Of a stretch of DNA of 57,607 nt, positions 8,156 through 16,673 are shown piece after piece. Origin of the DNA: Pseudomonas faucium. Lineage in GTDB: Bacteria > Pseudomonadota > Gammaproteobacteria > Pseudomonadales > Pseudomonadaceae. The first letter of the stretch is position 1, and each line of letters starts with the position of its first letter. The DNA is taken from assembly GCF_021602585.1 (NCBI RefSeq), contig NZ_BQIP01000029.1, positions 1 through 57,607 on the forward strand, in the 5' to 3' direction. A program made the position numbers and the translations under genes. Under the pieces are notes generated by a model. It saw only the letters and a list, made by a program, of their open reading frames with translations. It made no database searches and was not told the origin of the DNA.

Positions 8156-9391
8156 GCGGCCGACCCAGCTCGCGCCGCGTTGGGTGAGATCGGCCGGCGC
8201 CGACTGGGTCAGGCGCATGTGCACGTTTTCCAGTTGCTGCGCGGCAACGCTCCAGTCATGGCGTTGCCGGGCAAACTGGCGGCCGGCCTCGCTCATCTGG
8301 CACATGCGCCAGGGCTGGTTGAGTAGCTGGGTGATCGACAGCGCCAGCTGGTCACCGTCATCGCTGCCCAGGTAGTGCTCGCCGTTGTTCGCCGCAAGCC
8401 CTGATACCCCCTTGCGAGTGGTGATCACCGGCAGCCCGGCGGCCATGGCTTCGAGGGTCTTCACCTTGGAGCCCCCGGCGTAGCGCAGCGGCGCGAAGAA
8501 CAGCGCCGAGCGCCGTTGCAGCTCGCGCAGGTCGGGGCGATAGCCGATCCATTCGATACGCGGGTCATTCCAGTGCAGTTTCCAGCTGGCCGGCAGGGCA
8601 TGCCCGGCAATCGCCAGGCGCACCGCCGGATTGCTCATCCACACTTGCGGGAGAATTTCCTCCAGCGCCCATTCGACCGCTTCCTGGTTGGCGCCGTACT
8701 CGAAGTTGCCGACGAACAGCAGGCGCTGGCTGTGCAGGGCCGGGCGCACGTCCTGGTAGTAGTCGCAGTCGACGCCGTTGACCACCACGTTCACCGGCCG
8801 CCCGCTGATCTGCCCGATCAGCTCGGCGTCGTGCGCGCTCACCGCCACCACCTCGCTGGGCTGGCGCAGCACGCGCTGTTCCCAGCGCCGATAGCGCCAG
8901 CGGTCGAAGGCATTGAGGGGGCGCAGCCACAGTGGAAGGCGATCGTGGCAGGCGGCGCCCATCACCGATTCCAGCGTGTGCTCGGTGAGCATGTAGGGCA
9001 GGCCGCGGGCCTGCAGGGCTTTTTCGAACGGTTGGAAGCTGTAGCTGTGCTCGATCTGGATCACGTCCCAGGGCTCGTCCAGCAACTGCTCGAAGCGATG
9101 CCGCAGGCACGGCGCCAGGCCGTTGATGATCGCCCGCATGGGGTAGTCGATGATCGGCGAGGCCAAGAGGTTGAGCGGGCTGTGCACGGCGCGCCTGGGG
9201 ATCACGATCAGGCGCTCGAGCAGCGGTTCCAGGGCTTCGCGGGTGGCATCGCTGAGGGGCACTTTGGACTGCACCAGCAAGGTGATCCGATGGCCATGCT
9301 GCGCGAGGGCGCGCAGCAGGTGGTATTGCCGGGTCTTGCAGCCGCTGGTGGTGGGCCAGGGCAGGTAGGGCAGCGTCCAGAGTATGCGCAT
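8144..9391 (-). CDS. Glycosyltransferase, GT4-like
   Basis: A 415-residue GT-B glycosyltransferase starting MRILWTLPYLPWPTTSG. The N-terminal domain has the sugar-transferase pattern SGCKTRQYHLLRALAQHGH. The C-terminal domain carries the nucleotide-sugar signature FFAPLRYAGGSKVKTLEAMA with an E-x7-E-like spacing and GLPVITT (about residues 305-335). There is no signal peptide. It lies 54 bases downstream of a GDP-mannose enzyme on the same strand, so a mannosyl donor and an exo- or lipopolysaccharide acceptor are plausible; this is inference. The ATG at 9391 gives the standard N-terminus. Confidence 0.85.
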   Translation of the reverse strand: MRILWTLPYLPWPTTSGCKTRQYHLLRALAQHGHRITLLVQSKVPLSDATREALEPLLERLIVIPRRAVHSPLNLLASPIIDYPMRAIINGLAPCLRHRFEQLLDEPWDVIQIEHSYSFQPFEKALQARGLPYMLTEHTLESVMGAACHDRLPLWLRPLNAFDRWRYRRWEQRVLRQPSEVVAVSAHDAELIGQISGRPVNVVVNGVDCDYYQDVRPALHSQRLLFVGNFEYGANQEAVEWALEEILPQVWMSNPAVRLAIAGHALPASWKLHWNDPRIEWIGYRPDLRELQRRSALFFAPLRYAGGSKVKTLEAMAAGLPVITTRKGVSGLAANNGEHYLGSDDGDQLALSITQLLNQPWRMCQMSEAGRQFARQRHDWSVAAQQLENVHMRLTQSAPADLTQRGASWVGRSTE

Positions 9392-9445
9392 GAACCGGAA
9401 TCCTCGTGAAAGGCCGCGGACAAAAAACGCGCCCCCTGAGTGCAC

Positions 9446-10900
9446 TCAGCCAATCGCTGCTGCCGGGACGCGTCCGTAGATATCAGTAAAGCGCACGATG
9501 TCGTCTTCGCCCAGGTACTCGCCGCTTTGCACCTCGATCATCACCAGGTCGATGACGCCGGGGTTGGTCAGGCGGTGGGTACGGCCAGGCTTGATGAAGG
9601 TCGACTCGTTGGTGTCGAGCAGGAACTCTTCTTCACCGTTGGTCACGCAGGCCATGCCGCTGACGATGATCCAGTGTTCGCTGCGGTGATGGTGCATCTG
9701 CAGCGACAGCGACTCGCCAGGGCGCACCATGATGCGCTTGATCTTGAAGCGCGGGCCTTCCTCGAGCACGGTGTACATGCCCCACGGGCGCGTGACCGTG
9801 CGGTGCAGGCGGTAGGCGTCGTGGCCCTGGTGCTTGAGCTGCTGGGCAATGACCTTGACTTCCTGGCTGCGCGCGGCATCGGCGATCAGCAGGGCGTCGG
9901 GTGTATCGATGACGATCAGGTTGTCCAGCCCCACCGCGCCGACCAGCCGCTTGGGCGAATCGATGTAGCAGTTGTGCACGTCGTGCAGCACGGTCTCGCC
10001 GTTGCAGTGGTTGCCGTCGTCGTCGCTGTGGCGCAGACCGCGCACCGCCTCCCAGCTGCCGATATCGTTCCAGCCCAGTTCGCAGGGGACCACGGCCACC
10101 CGGTCGGAACGCTCCATCAGCGCGTAGTCGATGGAGATGTCCTCGGCCTGGGCGAAGCTTTCGGGGTCTAGCTCCACCTGCAGGGTGCCATCGCCCTGCT
10201 TGATCGCGCTGCGTTCGAGGCATTCGCTGACGCTGGCCAGCACTTGCGGGGCGTGCTTGTGCAGCTCGGCCAGCAGGGTGCCCACGTGCAGGCAGAACAT
10301 GCCGGCATTCCACAGGTGACGACCGCCTTCGAGGTACTCACGGGCGGTAAGGGCGTCGGGTTTTTCCACGAAGGCGGCAACCTGATGGGCGTGTTCGCCC
10401 AGCGCCGGGCCTTGTTCTATGTAGCCGAAGCCGGTTTCTGCGCGGTCGGGCAGCAGGCCGAAGGTGCTCAACCAGCCTTCGCTCGCCAGTGCCTGGGCCT
10501 GGCCCACCGCTACGGCAAACGCCTCGAAGTCCTCGATCACATGGTCGGCGGGCATCACCAGCAGCACGCTGTCTTCACCGTAGTGCCGCGCGCAGTGCAG
10601 CGCGGCTGCGGCAATGGCGGGGGCGGTGTTGCGCCCGTTGGTTTCGAGCAGGTAATCCAGCGGCAGGTTGCCGGGGTTGACCTGGCGGTACTCGTCCTGG
10701 GTGCGGAAGAACACTTCACGATTGGTGACCGTCAGCACGCGGCCCACACCCGGTAGCGCACTGGCGCGGGCAAAGGTCTTTTGCAACAGGCTTTGGCCAT
10801 CGGGCAAGCGCATGAAGGGTTTGGGCATGGCCTCGCGGGATACCGGCCACAGGCGAGTGCCAGCACCGCCAGCGATGATGCAGGGGATCAGAACGCTCAT
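9446..10900 (-). CDS. Mannose-1-phosphate guanylyltransferase / mannose-6-phosphate isomerase
   Basis: A 484-residue bifunctional enzyme of the AlgA/PslB/WbpW type. The N-terminal nucleotidyltransferase has the pyrophosphorylase signature GGAGTRLWPVSRE (11-23), FVEKPD and ELGWNDIGSW. The C-terminal cupin, the type II phosphomannose isomerase, has MHHHRSEHWIIVSG near residue 405. It makes GDP-mannose from fructose-6-phosphate together with a phosphomannomutase. Which paralogue it is cannot be told from this window, so no symbol is given. It precedes the glycosyltransferase gene in a probable two-gene operon for a mannose-containing surface glycan. Confidence 0.92.
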   Translation of the reverse strand: MSVLIPCIIAGGAGTRLWPVSREAMPKPFMRLPDGQSLLQKTFARASALPGVGRVLTVTNREVFFRTQDEYRQVNPGNLPLDYLLETNGRNTAPAIAAAALHCARHYGEDSVLLVMPADHVIEDFEAFAVAVGQAQALASEGWLSTFGLLPDRAETGFGYIEQGPALGEHAHQVAAFVEKPDALTAREYLEGGRHLWNAGMFCLHVGTLLAELHKHAPQVLASVSECLERSAIKQGDGTLQVELDPESFAQAEDISIDYALMERSDRVAVVPCELGWNDIGSWEAVRGLRHSDDDGNHCNGETVLHDVHNCYIDSPKRLVGAVGLDNLIVIDTPDALLIADAARSQEVKVIAQQLKHQGHDAYRLHRTVTRPWGMYTVLEEGPRFKIKRIMVRPGESLSLQMHHHRSEHWIIVSGMACVTNGEEEFLLDTNESTFIKPGRTHRLTNPGVIDLVMIEVQSGEYLGEDDIVRFTDIYGRVPAAAIG

Positions 10901-11207
10901 TTCACAGCCTCGACTCAGGGCGCCGGGTGGCGGCGCGATGAAGGGGAACTAGCGACCTGTCAGGGTTCTGGCGGGCAAAGTCAAAAAACCGACTTTTCAC
11001 AGCGGCATCATCCATGAAGGCCAAAATTTTGTCGATCATGCGCCCAATGCGAAAAGCTTTCAATGATATTTGTGTGAATCTGGCTATTTTTTGTACGTTT
11101 CTGGGTAAATAACCCTTCGAGCCGTAATGAATTTGCCGCAGGCATGCAGCATTCTGCCTGCGCCTGTGGTCGAGATCTGGACTGACAAGCCCCCATGGAG
11201 AGGCGCT
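10901..11207. other. Divergent intergenic region before the GDP-mannose gene and yegS
   Basis: 307 bases, clearly more AT-rich than the genes around it (around 11030-11115), which suits promoters for both divergent genes. I see a small dyad GGGTAAATAACCC (11103-11115) and a 7-base stem GCAGGCA...TGCCTGC (11138-11161) in the yegS leader. No convincing named operator and no further gene. Confidence 0.5.
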
Positions 11208-12095
11208 ATGCAAACGCGCAAGGCGATGTTGATCCTGCATGGCAAGCAGGCGATGAACGAAGAGGTGCGCCAGGCCGTGTCGGCCATGCGCGAGCGGGGC
11301 TGGAAACTGGATGTGCGGGTGACCTGGGAAGCGGGTGATGCCCAGCGCCTGGTCGGCGAAGCGCTGGCGGCAGGCTACACCCATGTGGTCGCCGGCGGCG
11401 GTGATGGCACCCTGCGCGATGTGGCCGAGGCCATGGGCCAGGCGGCCACCGATGCCAGCCTGGCGCTGCTGCCGTTGGGCACCGCCAACGACTTTGCCAA
11501 GGCCGCCGGGGTTTCACTGCAGCCTGGCGAAGCCCTGGCCTTGCTCGACCAGCCGGCGCGGCCAATCGACCTGGGGCGTGTGGGCGATCAATGGTTCCTG
11601 AACATGGCCACGGGCGGCTTTGGCAGCCAGGTTACCGCCAGCACGTCCGAGGATTTGAAGAAGGTGCTGGGCGCCGCCGCCTACCTGTTCACCGGCCTGT
11701 CCCGTTTCAGCGAGCTGCAGGCTGCAACGGTGGAGCTGACCGGGCCGGGCTTCCAGTGGCAGGGCGAGCTGCTGGCGCTGGGCATCGGCAATGGCCGTCA
11801 GGCCGGCGGCGGGCAGGTGTTGTGCCCGCAGGCGTGGGTGGACGACGGTTTGCTCGACGTGGCCATCTTGCCGGCGCCGCAGGAAGTGGTCGGCGCGTTG
11901 CGCGAGTTGCTGGCAGGGCAGGGGCTGTTCGTGCGGGCTCGCTTGCCCTGGGTCGAGATCAAGTGCTCCAAAGGCCTGGACATCAACCTCGATGGCGAAC
12001 CGCTGCAGGCCAACAGCCTGCGCTTCGAGGCCTGCCCCGCGGCCTTGCGCCTGCACTTGCCGGCGAACTCGCCGCTGCTCAGTCGTCCAGGCTGA
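11208..12095 (+). CDS. yegS: YegS-like diacylglycerol/lipid kinase
   Basis: A 295-residue DAGK-catalytic-domain protein of the YegS/BmrU family. The nucleotide-binding GGGDGT is at residues 63-68, and PLGTANDFA at 89-97 is the family's second signature. The C-terminal beta-sandwich ends with INLDGEPL, typical of the fold. YegS phosphorylates phosphatidylglycerol or related lipids in vitro. I chose ATG 11208 because it begins directly before the first strand (KAMLILHGKQA) and follows GGAGAGGCGCT. Its last 17 bases overlap the end of the convergent response regulator gene. Confidence 0.9.
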   Translation: MQTRKAMLILHGKQAMNEEVRQAVSAMRERGWKLDVRVTWEAGDAQRLVGEALAAGYTHVVAGGGDGTLRDVAEAMGQAATDASLALLPLGTANDFAKAAGVSLQPGEALALLDQPARPIDLGRVGDQWFLNMATGGFGSQVTASTSEDLKKVLGAAAYLFTGLSRFSELQAATVELTGPGFQWQGELLALGIGNGRQAGGGQVLCPQAWVDDGLLDVAILPAPQEVVGALRELLAGQGLFVRARLPWVEIKCSKGLDINLDGEPLQANSLRFEACPAALRLHLPANSPLLSRPG

Positions 12096-12738
12096 TGATC
12101 TTCTCGCGCACGGCAAACAGCACCAGGCCGGCCACGTCGTAGATCTGCAGGCGCTTCATGATTTGCGAGCGGTGGGTTTCCACGGTCTTGATCGACAGGC
12201 CAAGGCCGCTGGCGATTTCCCGGGTGGATTTGCCGCGCACGATCAGGCGCAGGATTTCCAGTTGCCGTGCGGTCAGGTTGTGGCGGTCGGCGGGCGCCTG
12301 CTTGCCGCGTTGGGCACGCATCAGCGCCTGGTTGATCACGGTGTGGGCGATGGCCGGGCTCAAGTAGCGCTCGCCGCTGCGTAACGCGGTCAGCGCCTGC
12401 TCGAGCTCGGTGGCGGTGGCATCCTTGAGCAGGTAGCCGTGGGCGCCGCTTTCCAGTGCGCGCATGATCAGGTCCGGGTCGGTGTGCATGGACAGGATCA
12501 GCACCTTGCAGGTGTTGCCGGTGGCGCGCAGGGAAGTGAGGGCATCCAGGCCGCTGGTCGAGCGCATGGAAATGTCCAGCAGGACGATATCGGGCGCCAG
12601 CTGCAGGGCCTGTTCGAGCAACTGGTCGCCATCGTCGGCTTCGCCAACCACGGTGTAGCCGGGGATATCGGACACCAGGGCACGTACCCCGGCGCGGATC
12701 AGCGAGTGGTCATCCACCAGCAGCAATCTACAGGTCAT
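12079..12738 (-). CDS. NarL/FixJ-family response regulator
   Basis: A 219-residue two-component regulator. Receiver domain: acidic pair DD at 9-10, phosphoacceptor Asp55 (IVLLDISM) and Lys in YLLKDAT. The C-terminal LuxR-type helix-turn-helix begins LTARQLEILRLIVRGKSTREI and ends TVETHRSQIMKRL. The start ATG overlaps the stop of the histidine kinase gene (4-base overlap), so the pair is one operon and very likely cognate. Targets and stimulus are unknown. Confidence 0.93.
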   Translation of the reverse strand: MTCRLLLVDDHSLIRAGVRALVSDIPGYTVVGEADDGDQLLEQALQLAPDIVLLDISMRSTSGLDALTSLRATGNTCKVLILSMHTDPDLIMRALESGAHGYLLKDATATELEQALTALRSGERYLSPAIAHTVINQALMRAQRGKQAPADRHNLTARQLEILRLIVRGKSTREIASGLGLSIKTVETHRSQIMKRLQIYDVAGLVLFAVREKIISLDD

Positions 12739-13622
12739 GGCGAGTGCGGAGTCCTGGCACGTTCATGGGTGCGCGGTGGCCACGGGAACAAGGCTTCGAT
12801 ACGCGTGCCCAGGCCCAGCTGGCTGGTGATTTGCAAGCTGCCCTTGAGTGCGGTGGCGCGCTCCTGCATGCCGGCCATGCCACGCTGGCCCGCCTCGGCC
12901 GGGTTGCTGGCGGGGATGAAGCCCAGGCCATCGTCCTGGATCATCAAGGCCAAGCCGCTGGGGCTGCGCTGCAGGCGGATGGTCAGGTTGCTTGCCTGGG
13001 CATGGCGCAACATGTTGGTCACCGCTTCCTGGGTAATGCGAAAGGCTGCCATGGCCACTTCCTCCGACACCCCGCCCAGCCGCTGCTGGCACTCCAGGCT
13101 CCAGTGCACGTCGCTGTTTGCCAGGGTGCGCACCAGGTGCGCGCGCAGGCTGGCCTCGAGGCCAAGGCTGGCCAGTTGCCGCGGGTTGAGGATGGCAGAG
13201 ACGTCGCGCACCTTGCTCAGGGAGTCTTCCAGGGTGCTGCGCAAGGCGCCGCAGTGGGCTTGCAGCTCGCCAGGCACGCGCCGCTGCAGCCAGTCGAGCT
13301 GCAGTTTGGCGGCCGTCAGCAGCTGGCCGATGTCGTCATGCAGTTCGCGGCTCAGATGCTGGCGCTCGCTTTCCTGCACCTTGAGCATGCGGTCGGCCAG
13401 TTCCGCCGGGCGCATGCTGATCGACCGTGCGCCGTGGCTCAGGTGCCAGCAGACGCCAAGGGTGGCGATGAGCTGCAACAGCAGCAGGCCAGCGGGCAGG
13501 GCCTGCAGGGCCACCAGCGACAGGTTGGCGATCAGCGACACCACGCACAGCATCGCCGTCGCCCAGCGCAGCAAGGTGGCGCGAGAACAGCGACGCAGAG
13601 GGATCTTCAAGCGTGGGGACAT
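12735..13622 (-). CDS. Membrane sensor histidine kinase, HisKA_3 type
   Basis: About 295 residues from ATG 13622; an upstream in-frame ATG at 13667 would add 15. Two close hydrophobic helices (about 18-37 and 42-60) leave almost no periplasmic loop. Then comes the NarX/DegS-type dimerisation motif ESERQHLSRELHDDIGQ with phospho-His95, and an ATPase domain with EAVTNMLRHAQ, QDDGLGF and GMAGMQERA. Without an external sensor domain it probably senses in the membrane or through a partner. It is translationally coupled to the response regulator that follows. Confidence 0.88.
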   Translation of the reverse strand: MSPRLKIPLRRCSRATLLRWATAMLCVVSLIANLSLVALQALPAGLLLLQLIATLGVCWHLSHGARSISMRPAELADRMLKVQESERQHLSRELHDDIGQLLTAAKLQLDWLQRRVPGELQAHCGALRSTLEDSLSKVRDVSAILNPRQLASLGLEASLRAHLVRTLANSDVHWSLECQQRLGGVSEEVAMAAFRITQEAVTNMLRHAQASNLTIRLQRSPSGLALMIQDDGLGFIPASNPAEAGQRGMAGMQERATALKGSLQITSQLGLGTRIEALFPWPPRTHERARTPHSP

Positions 13623-13943
13623 AGATTGGGAAGCCACTGAAGTCTTGCTGATGGAGGCCTTGCACATGTTTTACCAGAGGCGTTGGCGTCGAGCTTTCAA
13701 CACTGGGCAAGTGCGCGTGGAAAGCGATTCATATACGGGTGGCCGGGTTTTGTTAGTGCGCATGGTATCACTTCGAACTGCTTTGGTCGCGACCGGGTAA
13801 TGCTTTGAAAGCTCAGGAATTACGGGGGGAACACGGGGGCTCGACGGTGCCGATAAGTGGCGATGTGCCACTGTTGGCGTATGGCTCGAAATAGCTGCTT
13901 ATCACCTGACAAGTGTGCGTTGAAATAACCGCGTACAGTGCCT
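13623..13943. other. Intergenic region upstream of the histidine kinase
   Basis: 321 bases between two minus-strand genes. It should hold the promoter of the kinase/regulator operon. The only clear structure is a dyad AGTGGC-GATGT-GCCACT at 13856-13872, the size and shape of an operator but matching no site I can name. Short frames through it have no coding character. Confidence 0.4.
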
Positions 13944-14459
13944 TTAGTTGCGCCTGGATGCACTTGTTAGTGCATGCGAGTGTTTAGCCACAGGTGCATG
14001 GGGGTGGAGGCAGCTACTGCCAGTTTCATGGCAAGGGGCACACGTTTGCGGCACGGGTTGGCCGAGCGCGTTGGCCAGGTCGTGCAGCAGCGCCGCTTGC
14101 TCGCTGGTATCGAGGGCAAGGCGGCCGGTGCGCAGGTCCACCAGTTCCAGCTGCCAGGCCAGCAGGGTCAGGCAGGCATCCAGCGCAGGCAGCACCTCGC
14201 TGTGCACGTGCAACTGCTGGCAGGCCGGCGCGAGCAGCGCCTGCAGGGCTGCGGCGTAATGGGCGACTTCGTGCAGGTTCAGGCCACTGGCGCGGCGGGC
14301 CAGGGTGTCGAGGGCGTTGTTCAGGCAGTGACAGGCGTCCGGGTCATTGGCGATCAGCTCCAGGTGCTGCAGGCATTCCTGGGTCTGGGTCAGCAAGACC
14401 TGCGCATCGAGCAGGAACTCCTGCAAGGCGCTGTTGGGGAAGACGATGTTGTCCATCAT
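13944..14459 (-). CDS. Hpt-like protein lacking the phosphoacceptor histidine
   Basis: About 171 residues starting MMDNIVFPNS. Residues 10-80 follow the helical pattern of CheA P1/Hpt domains: LQEFLLDAQVLLTQTQECLQ, then CLNNALDTLARRASGLNLHE, then AHYAAALQALL. Where Hpt domains have HT(I/L)KG, this protein has DTLAR, so Asp51 replaces the His and the Lys-Gly is lost. The C-terminal 50 residues are Cys/His-rich and look disordered. It is divergent from cheV across a regulatory region with a FliA promoter, suggesting a chemotaxis-linked role; this is inference. A longer frame adds 32 N-terminal residues with no support. Confidence 0.7.
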   Translation of the reverse strand: MMDNIVFPNSALQEFLLDAQVLLTQTQECLQHLELIANDPDACHCLNNALDTLARRASGLNLHEVAHYAAALQALLAPACQQLHVHSEVLPALDACLTLLAWQLELVDLRTGRLALDTSEQAALLHDLANALGQPVPQTCAPCHETGSSCLHPHAPVAKHSHALTSASRRN

Positions 14460-14809
14460 GACACTCCGGCGCGTAGGGCAGGAGCAAGGGATGGCCACGC
14501 CATGTCGATCGCTAGCAAGAGCCTGACTCCATTCATGCAGTGAGAATGGCGTCACATTAATGGCTAAAGGATATCGCGAACATCAGGTTGCACCCGATTG
14601 CCACTAGGGGTTTCCCTGATGGTTGCCTAGGGTGCGACGCTTGAGCGCGTGAATGGATCCAAGGTGGCGATGCCCGCAGTAAAGCATGATGGTAATGTGA
14701 TATCAATTGCCTGTGCGGCATTTTCTCGCGGGGGTCAAGCTGCGTCCCAAGCGGCCGATACAGGGTGAATGAATTCACCTTTTTCCCACTCAAGCCCGGG
14801 GGTTTTCCA
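14460..14809. other. Divergent regulatory region between the Hpt-like gene and cheV
   Basis: 350 bases with no gene. The cheV side holds a sigma-28 promoter (separate entry). The part nearer the Hpt-like gene is AT-richer around 14550-14580 and 14680-14710 and presumably carries its promoter, but I cannot pick confident boxes. Confidence 0.5.
14735..14761 (+). promoter_or_regulatory. FliA (sigma-28) promoter of cheV
   Basis: TCAAG (14735-14739), 14 bases, then GCCGATAC (14754-14761). This matches the Pseudomonas flagellar sigma-28 consensus (TCAAG or TAAA, about 14-15 bases, GCCGATA) at every core position. It lies about 50 bases upstream of the cheV ATG and places cheV in the motility regulon. 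Confidence 0.8.
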
Positions 14810-15745
14810 ATGGCTGGCATTCTCGACACGGTAGACCAACGCACGCAACTGGTGGGTGAGAACCGACTGGAAATTCTGATGTTTCGCCTGGCCGGTCGCC
14901 AGCTGTTCGCGATCAACGTGTTCAAGGTGCAGGAGGTGCTGCAACTGCCCAAGCTGACCTTGATGCCCCAGCGCCATGCGTTCGTCTGCGGCGTGGTCAA
15001 CCTGCGCGGGCAGACCCTGCCGGTGATCGACCTGTCCCAGGCGATCGGCATGCGCCCGCTGCAGCCGGGGCCGGACAGCACCATCATCGTCACCGAGTAC
15101 AACCGCTCGGTGCAGGCGTTTCTGGTGGGTGGGGTGGACCGCATCGTCAACATGAACTGGGAAGCCATCATGCCGCCGCCCACCAGCGCCGGCCGCCAAC
15201 ACTACCTGACGGCCATCACCAAGGTGGACGAGCAGCTGGTGGAGGTGATCGACGTGGAGAAGGTGCTGGCCGAAATCGTGCCCTACAACGCCAGGGTGTC
15301 CGGCGACAAGCTCGCCGACCCGGTGCTGGCGCGTGCACGTGGCCGTGAAGTGCTATTGGTGGATGACTCCAGCGTGGCGCTGGCGCAACTGCGTGACACC
15401 CTCTCGCAACTGGGGGTGAAACTGCATGTGGCCAGCGATGGCCTGAAGGCCCTGCGCATGCTCAAGGGTTGGGCCGACGCCGGTGGGGATGTGTGCGAAA
15501 AACTGCTGATGGTGTTCACCGACGCCGAGATGCCGGAGATGGACGGCTACCGCCTCACTACCGAGATTCGCAGCGATGCGCGCCTGCGCCAGTTGTACGT
15601 GGTGCTGCATACCTCGCTGTCGGGCAGCTTCAACGAGTCGATGGTGAAAAAGGTGGGTTGCGACAACTTCCTTTCCAAGTTCCAGCCCGACCGCCTGGTC
15701 GATGTGGTCAAGCAACGCCTGCTGCTGGATGCTGCCACTGCGTGA
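14810..15745 (+). CDS. cheV: Chemotaxis coupling protein CheV
   Basis: A 311-residue fusion of a CheW-like domain (about 18-165, with the core FAINVFKVQEVL and GVVNLRGQTLPVIDL) and a CheY-like receiver (about 178-308, acidic pair at 185-186, phosphoacceptor Asp238 in VFTDAEMPEMDGY). CheV couples receptors to CheA and adapts by phosphorylation. Length is normal. I chose ATG 14810; frames further upstream run into the promoter. A sigma-28 promoter lies just upstream. Pseudomonads usually have several CheV proteins, and which one this is cannot be settled here. Confidence 0.93.
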   Translation: MAGILDTVDQRTQLVGENRLEILMFRLAGRQLFAINVFKVQEVLQLPKLTLMPQRHAFVCGVVNLRGQTLPVIDLSQAIGMRPLQPGPDSTIIVTEYNRSVQAFLVGGVDRIVNMNWEAIMPPPTSAGRQHYLTAITKVDEQLVEVIDVEKVLAEIVPYNARVSGDKLADPVLARARGREVLLVDDSSVALAQLRDTLSQLGVKLHVASDGLKALRMLKGWADAGGDVCEKLLMVFTDAEMPEMDGYRLTTEIRSDARLRQLYVVLHTSLSGSFNESMVKKVGCDNFLSKFQPDRLVDVVKQRLLLDAATA

Positions 15746-15802
15746 TCCCTGGGCCTGCCAGGTATAAGCTTGGCGTTTTGGCATGGCACGAGGCAGGCAG
15801 GG

Positions 15803-16606
15803 ATGTTTCTGAGTGAGTTGTATCGATACCCGGTGAAGTCGGGGCAGGCGCAACGCTTGCAGGGCTCGCCGGTGGGCCTGCTGGGGTTGCAGGGGGACCG
15901 CCGCTGGATGGTGGTCGAGGAAGAGAACGGACGCTTCCTTACCCAGCGTGCATGGCCCCAGCTAGGGCAGCTCAAGGCAAGCGAAGGCGAAGCCGGCGAG
16001 CTGCTGCTTCAGGCGCCGGGGTTGGCAGCGCTGCGGGTGGCGGTGCCGGCTGGCGACGACAGCCTGCGTGGGGTGACCATCTGGCGTGACACCTTGCGCG
16101 TGCCCGACGCGGGCGATGAGGCGGCGGCCTGGTTGTCGCAGCTGCTGGGCAAGCCGGTGCGCCTGGTCCATTGCCCCGAGCAGCGGGCGCGCTACCTGCC
16201 CAGCGGCTACGGCCTGAACAGTGACCGCGCGGCGTTTCCCGATGGTTTCCCATTGCTGCTGATAGGCCAGGGCTCGCTGGATGAGTTGAGCCGGCGGGTA
16301 GGGCGGCCGATGGAGATGTTGCGTTTTCGGCCCAACCTGGTGGTGCAGGGTACTGAGCCCTTCGCCGAGGACGGCTGGAAACGGATTCGCATAGGCGCGC
16401 TGGAGTTTCGCGTGCTCAAGCCCAGCGTGCGGTGCATCTTTACCACGCTCGATCCGACGACTGGGGAGCGCAGCCCAGACCGTGAACCGCTGACCACCTT
16501 GAAGACCTTCCGGGAGAAGGAGGGGGATATCCTGTTCGGGCAGAACCTGGCCGTGGATGGCAGCGGTTGGCTGGAAGTGGGGATGGAAGTGGAAATCCTG
16601 GAGTGA
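15803..16606 (+). CDS. MOSC-domain protein
   Basis: A 267-residue protein with an N-terminal MOSC beta-barrel domain (FLSELYRYPVKSGQAQ and GLQGDRRWMVV) and a C-terminal MOSC domain (about 120-265) with FRPNLVVQG, the conserved Cys in PSVRCIFTTLDPTTG, and a GQNLAVDGSG end. The family includes YcbX and mARC-like molybdenum-sulfurase C-terminal proteins. YcbX-type proteins act in molybdenum-dependent detoxification of N-hydroxylated bases; whether this one does is inference. No membrane segment. Confidence 0.85.
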   Translation: MFLSELYRYPVKSGQAQRLQGSPVGLLGLQGDRRWMVVEEENGRFLTQRAWPQLGQLKASEGEAGELLLQAPGLAALRVAVPAGDDSLRGVTIWRDTLRVPDAGDEAAAWLSQLLGKPVRLVHCPEQRARYLPSGYGLNSDRAAFPDGFPLLLIGQGSLDELSRRVGRPMEMLRFRPNLVVQGTEPFAEDGWKRIRIGALEFRVLKPSVRCIFTTLDPTTGERSPDREPLTTLKTFREKEGDILFGQNLAVDGSGWLEVGMEVEILE

Positions 16607-16613
16607 CAATCAA

Positions 16614-16664
16614 GGCTGTGCCAGCCCTGTCGCGGATGAATCCGCCACAGCGCCGGCACAGGCC
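16614..16664. repeat. Long imperfect hairpin between convergent MOSC and slt genes
   Basis: GGCTGTGCCAGCCCTGTCGC and its imperfect reverse complement (ending GCCGGCACAGGCC) flank the core GCGGATGAATCCGC, giving about 20 pairs of 24. It fills the gap between two convergent genes and probably acts as a shared transcript end. The GCGGATGAATCCGC core is a motif I recognise from Pseudomonas intergenic repeats. Confidence 0.6.
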
Positions 16665-16673
16665 CACGATCAC

